Source: Candidatus Sulfopaludibacter sp. SbA3 (GTDB taxonomy: Bacteria; Acidobacteriota; Terriglobia; Bryobacterales; Bryobacteraceae). Taken from it: a DNA stretch of 6,245 nt. Where the stretch lies: contig CAMAUG010000236.1 in NCBI GenBank assembly GCA_945861255.1, positions 1-6,245 on the forward strand, written 5' to 3'. Shown piece by piece: positions 5,531 through 6,245 of this stretch. Made by a program: the position numbers and the translations under genes. Each line of letters starts with the position of its first letter. Position 1 is the stretch's first letter. The notes below the pieces were generated by a model. It was not told where the DNA came from. It searched no databases and saw only the letters and a program-made list of their open reading frames with translations.

Positions 5531-6245
5531 TTGAAAATTTCACCCGCACGCGCCGCCGCGTTTCACATCCTCAGCAAGGTGCTGGGCGGCGGATACGCGT
5601 CGGACTTGCTGCGCGCGGATACGGAAGCCATGGACGCGCGCGACGCCGCGCTGGCCGAATCCATCGTCTTCGGGTGCCTGCGGTATCAAAGCCAGCTTGA
5701 TTTCCTGATCGCGCGCTATTCCGGACGCCCGCATCTTAAACTAGATGATGAAGTGCGCGTCGCCTTGCGCATCGGCATGTTCCAGGCGCGCTATCTGGAT
5801 CGCGTCCCCGCGCACGCGGCGGTCATGGAGAGCGTCGAGCTGGTGAAGTTCGCGCGCAAGCGCTCCGCGGCCGGGTTCGTGAACGCCGTCCTGCGCAAGG
5901 TGAGTCGCGAGCCGGTGCAATGGCCGGACCGCGCCACCGAATATTCCGTCCCCGCGTGGATGCTGGAGCGCTGGGAGCGGCGCTACGGCGTTGCCGCCGC
6001 CGAAGGAATTGCGAAAACGGCGTTGCACGAGCCGGGCCGCCACGTGAATGAGGAAACAGGGCGTGAACAGGATGTCGGCGCGCAATCGATTGTCCCGCTG
6101 TTGGCAATCGAGCCAGGGATGCGCGTGCTTGACCTGTGCGCCGCGCCCGGAAACAAGACCTTGCAGATCCTGGCGGCGGGCGGAAAAGTGGTGGCGTGCG
6201 ATCGCTACCCGCGCCGCTTGGCGCAAGTGCCTGCCGCCGCCTTTC
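5531..6245 (+). CDS. rsmB: 16S rRNA (cytosine-967-C5)-methyltransferase RsmB, 5' part
   Basis: A cytoplasmic S-adenosylmethionine-dependent methylase that makes m5C967 in 16S rRNA. The first 238 codons are present and the gene runs off the right edge, so the catalytic cysteines and RNA-binding C-terminus are not seen. The N-terminal NusB-like helical domain (about 1-140) opens with KISPARAAAFHIL and contains ESIVFGCLRYQSQLDFLI, LRIGMFQARYLDRVPAHAAV and AAGFVNAVLRKV. The SAM motif I is VLDLCAAPGNKT (199-210; Asn208 in place of the common Gly), followed by VVACD. The segment between them is unusually short: only about 10 residues (171-181) link HEPGRHVN to DVGAQSIVPLL, where E. coli RsmB has roughly 50. 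The TTG at 5531 is chosen because the family's N-terminus (MKISPARAAAF-like) begins there. No clear ribosome site is seen, and TTG 5516 is an alternative. No in-frame ATG fits. Confidence 0.9.
   Translation, partial: MKISPARAAAFHILSKVLGGGYASDLLRADTEAMDARDAALAESIVFGCLRYQSQLDFLIARYSGRPHLKLDDEVRVALRIGMFQARYLDRVPAHAAVMESVELVKFARKRSAAGFVNAVLRKVSREPVQWPDRATEYSVPAWMLERWERRYGVAAAEGIAKTALHEPGRHVNEETGREQDVGAQSIVPLLAIEPGMRVLDLCAAPGNKTLQILAAGGKVVACDRYPRRLAQVPAAAF

Noticed and set aside
5470..5700. ATG-started 76-codon plus-strand frame before rsmB
   Set aside because: It is out of frame with rsmB, Arg/Gly-rich, and overlaps the conserved rsmB N-terminus.
5741..6226. Minus-strand open frame (161 codons)
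   Set aside because: Antisense to rsmB, which has a clear NusB-like domain and SAM motif.

Overview
The window looks like part of a chromosome from a high-GC, Gram-negative soil-type bacterium, most likely an acidobacterium of the Solibacter/Bryobacter kind. This is an inference from gene style: a CXXCH cytochrome with the RRMPPW signature, a secreted beta-propeller and a secreted ComEC-like hydrolase, and an RsmB with an unusually short linker. No rRNA gene is present to settle it. There are no tRNA genes, mobile elements or CRISPR arrays, and base composition looks even throughout.

Left part, minus strand (1-2741): the first 600 codons of an RND efflux permease of the MdtB/MdtC (HAE-1) type run off the left edge. 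Upstream of it, on the same strand, lies a gene for an exported monoheme cytochrome c-like protein. The two are separated by a 127-base gap that holds a GC-rich inverted repeat. No membrane-fusion adaptor gene lies upstream of the permease.

Right part, plus strand (2785-6245): a small cupin is transcribed divergently from the cytochrome gene. It is followed by a secreted six-bladed propeller that keeps the complete recognisable active-site set of peptidyl-alpha-hydroxyglycine alpha-amidating lyase (PAL), then a secreted ComEC-like metallo-beta-lactamase-fold hydrolase. Last comes the 5' part of rsmB (16S rRNA m5C967 methyltransferase), which runs off the right edge.

The segment of most interest is 1929-4343. 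In animals PAL works with the copper monooxygenase PHM. Here the PAL-like lyase sits near a cytochrome c protein whose C-terminal part resembles the shortened beta-sandwich that follows heme domains in acidobacterial PHM-like proteins, but without the copper-binding His-X-His. The two genes flank a cupin, and the short divergent control region contains a palindrome-like operator candidate. That these genes work as one system is a hypothesis. The permease and rsmB look like unrelated neighbours.
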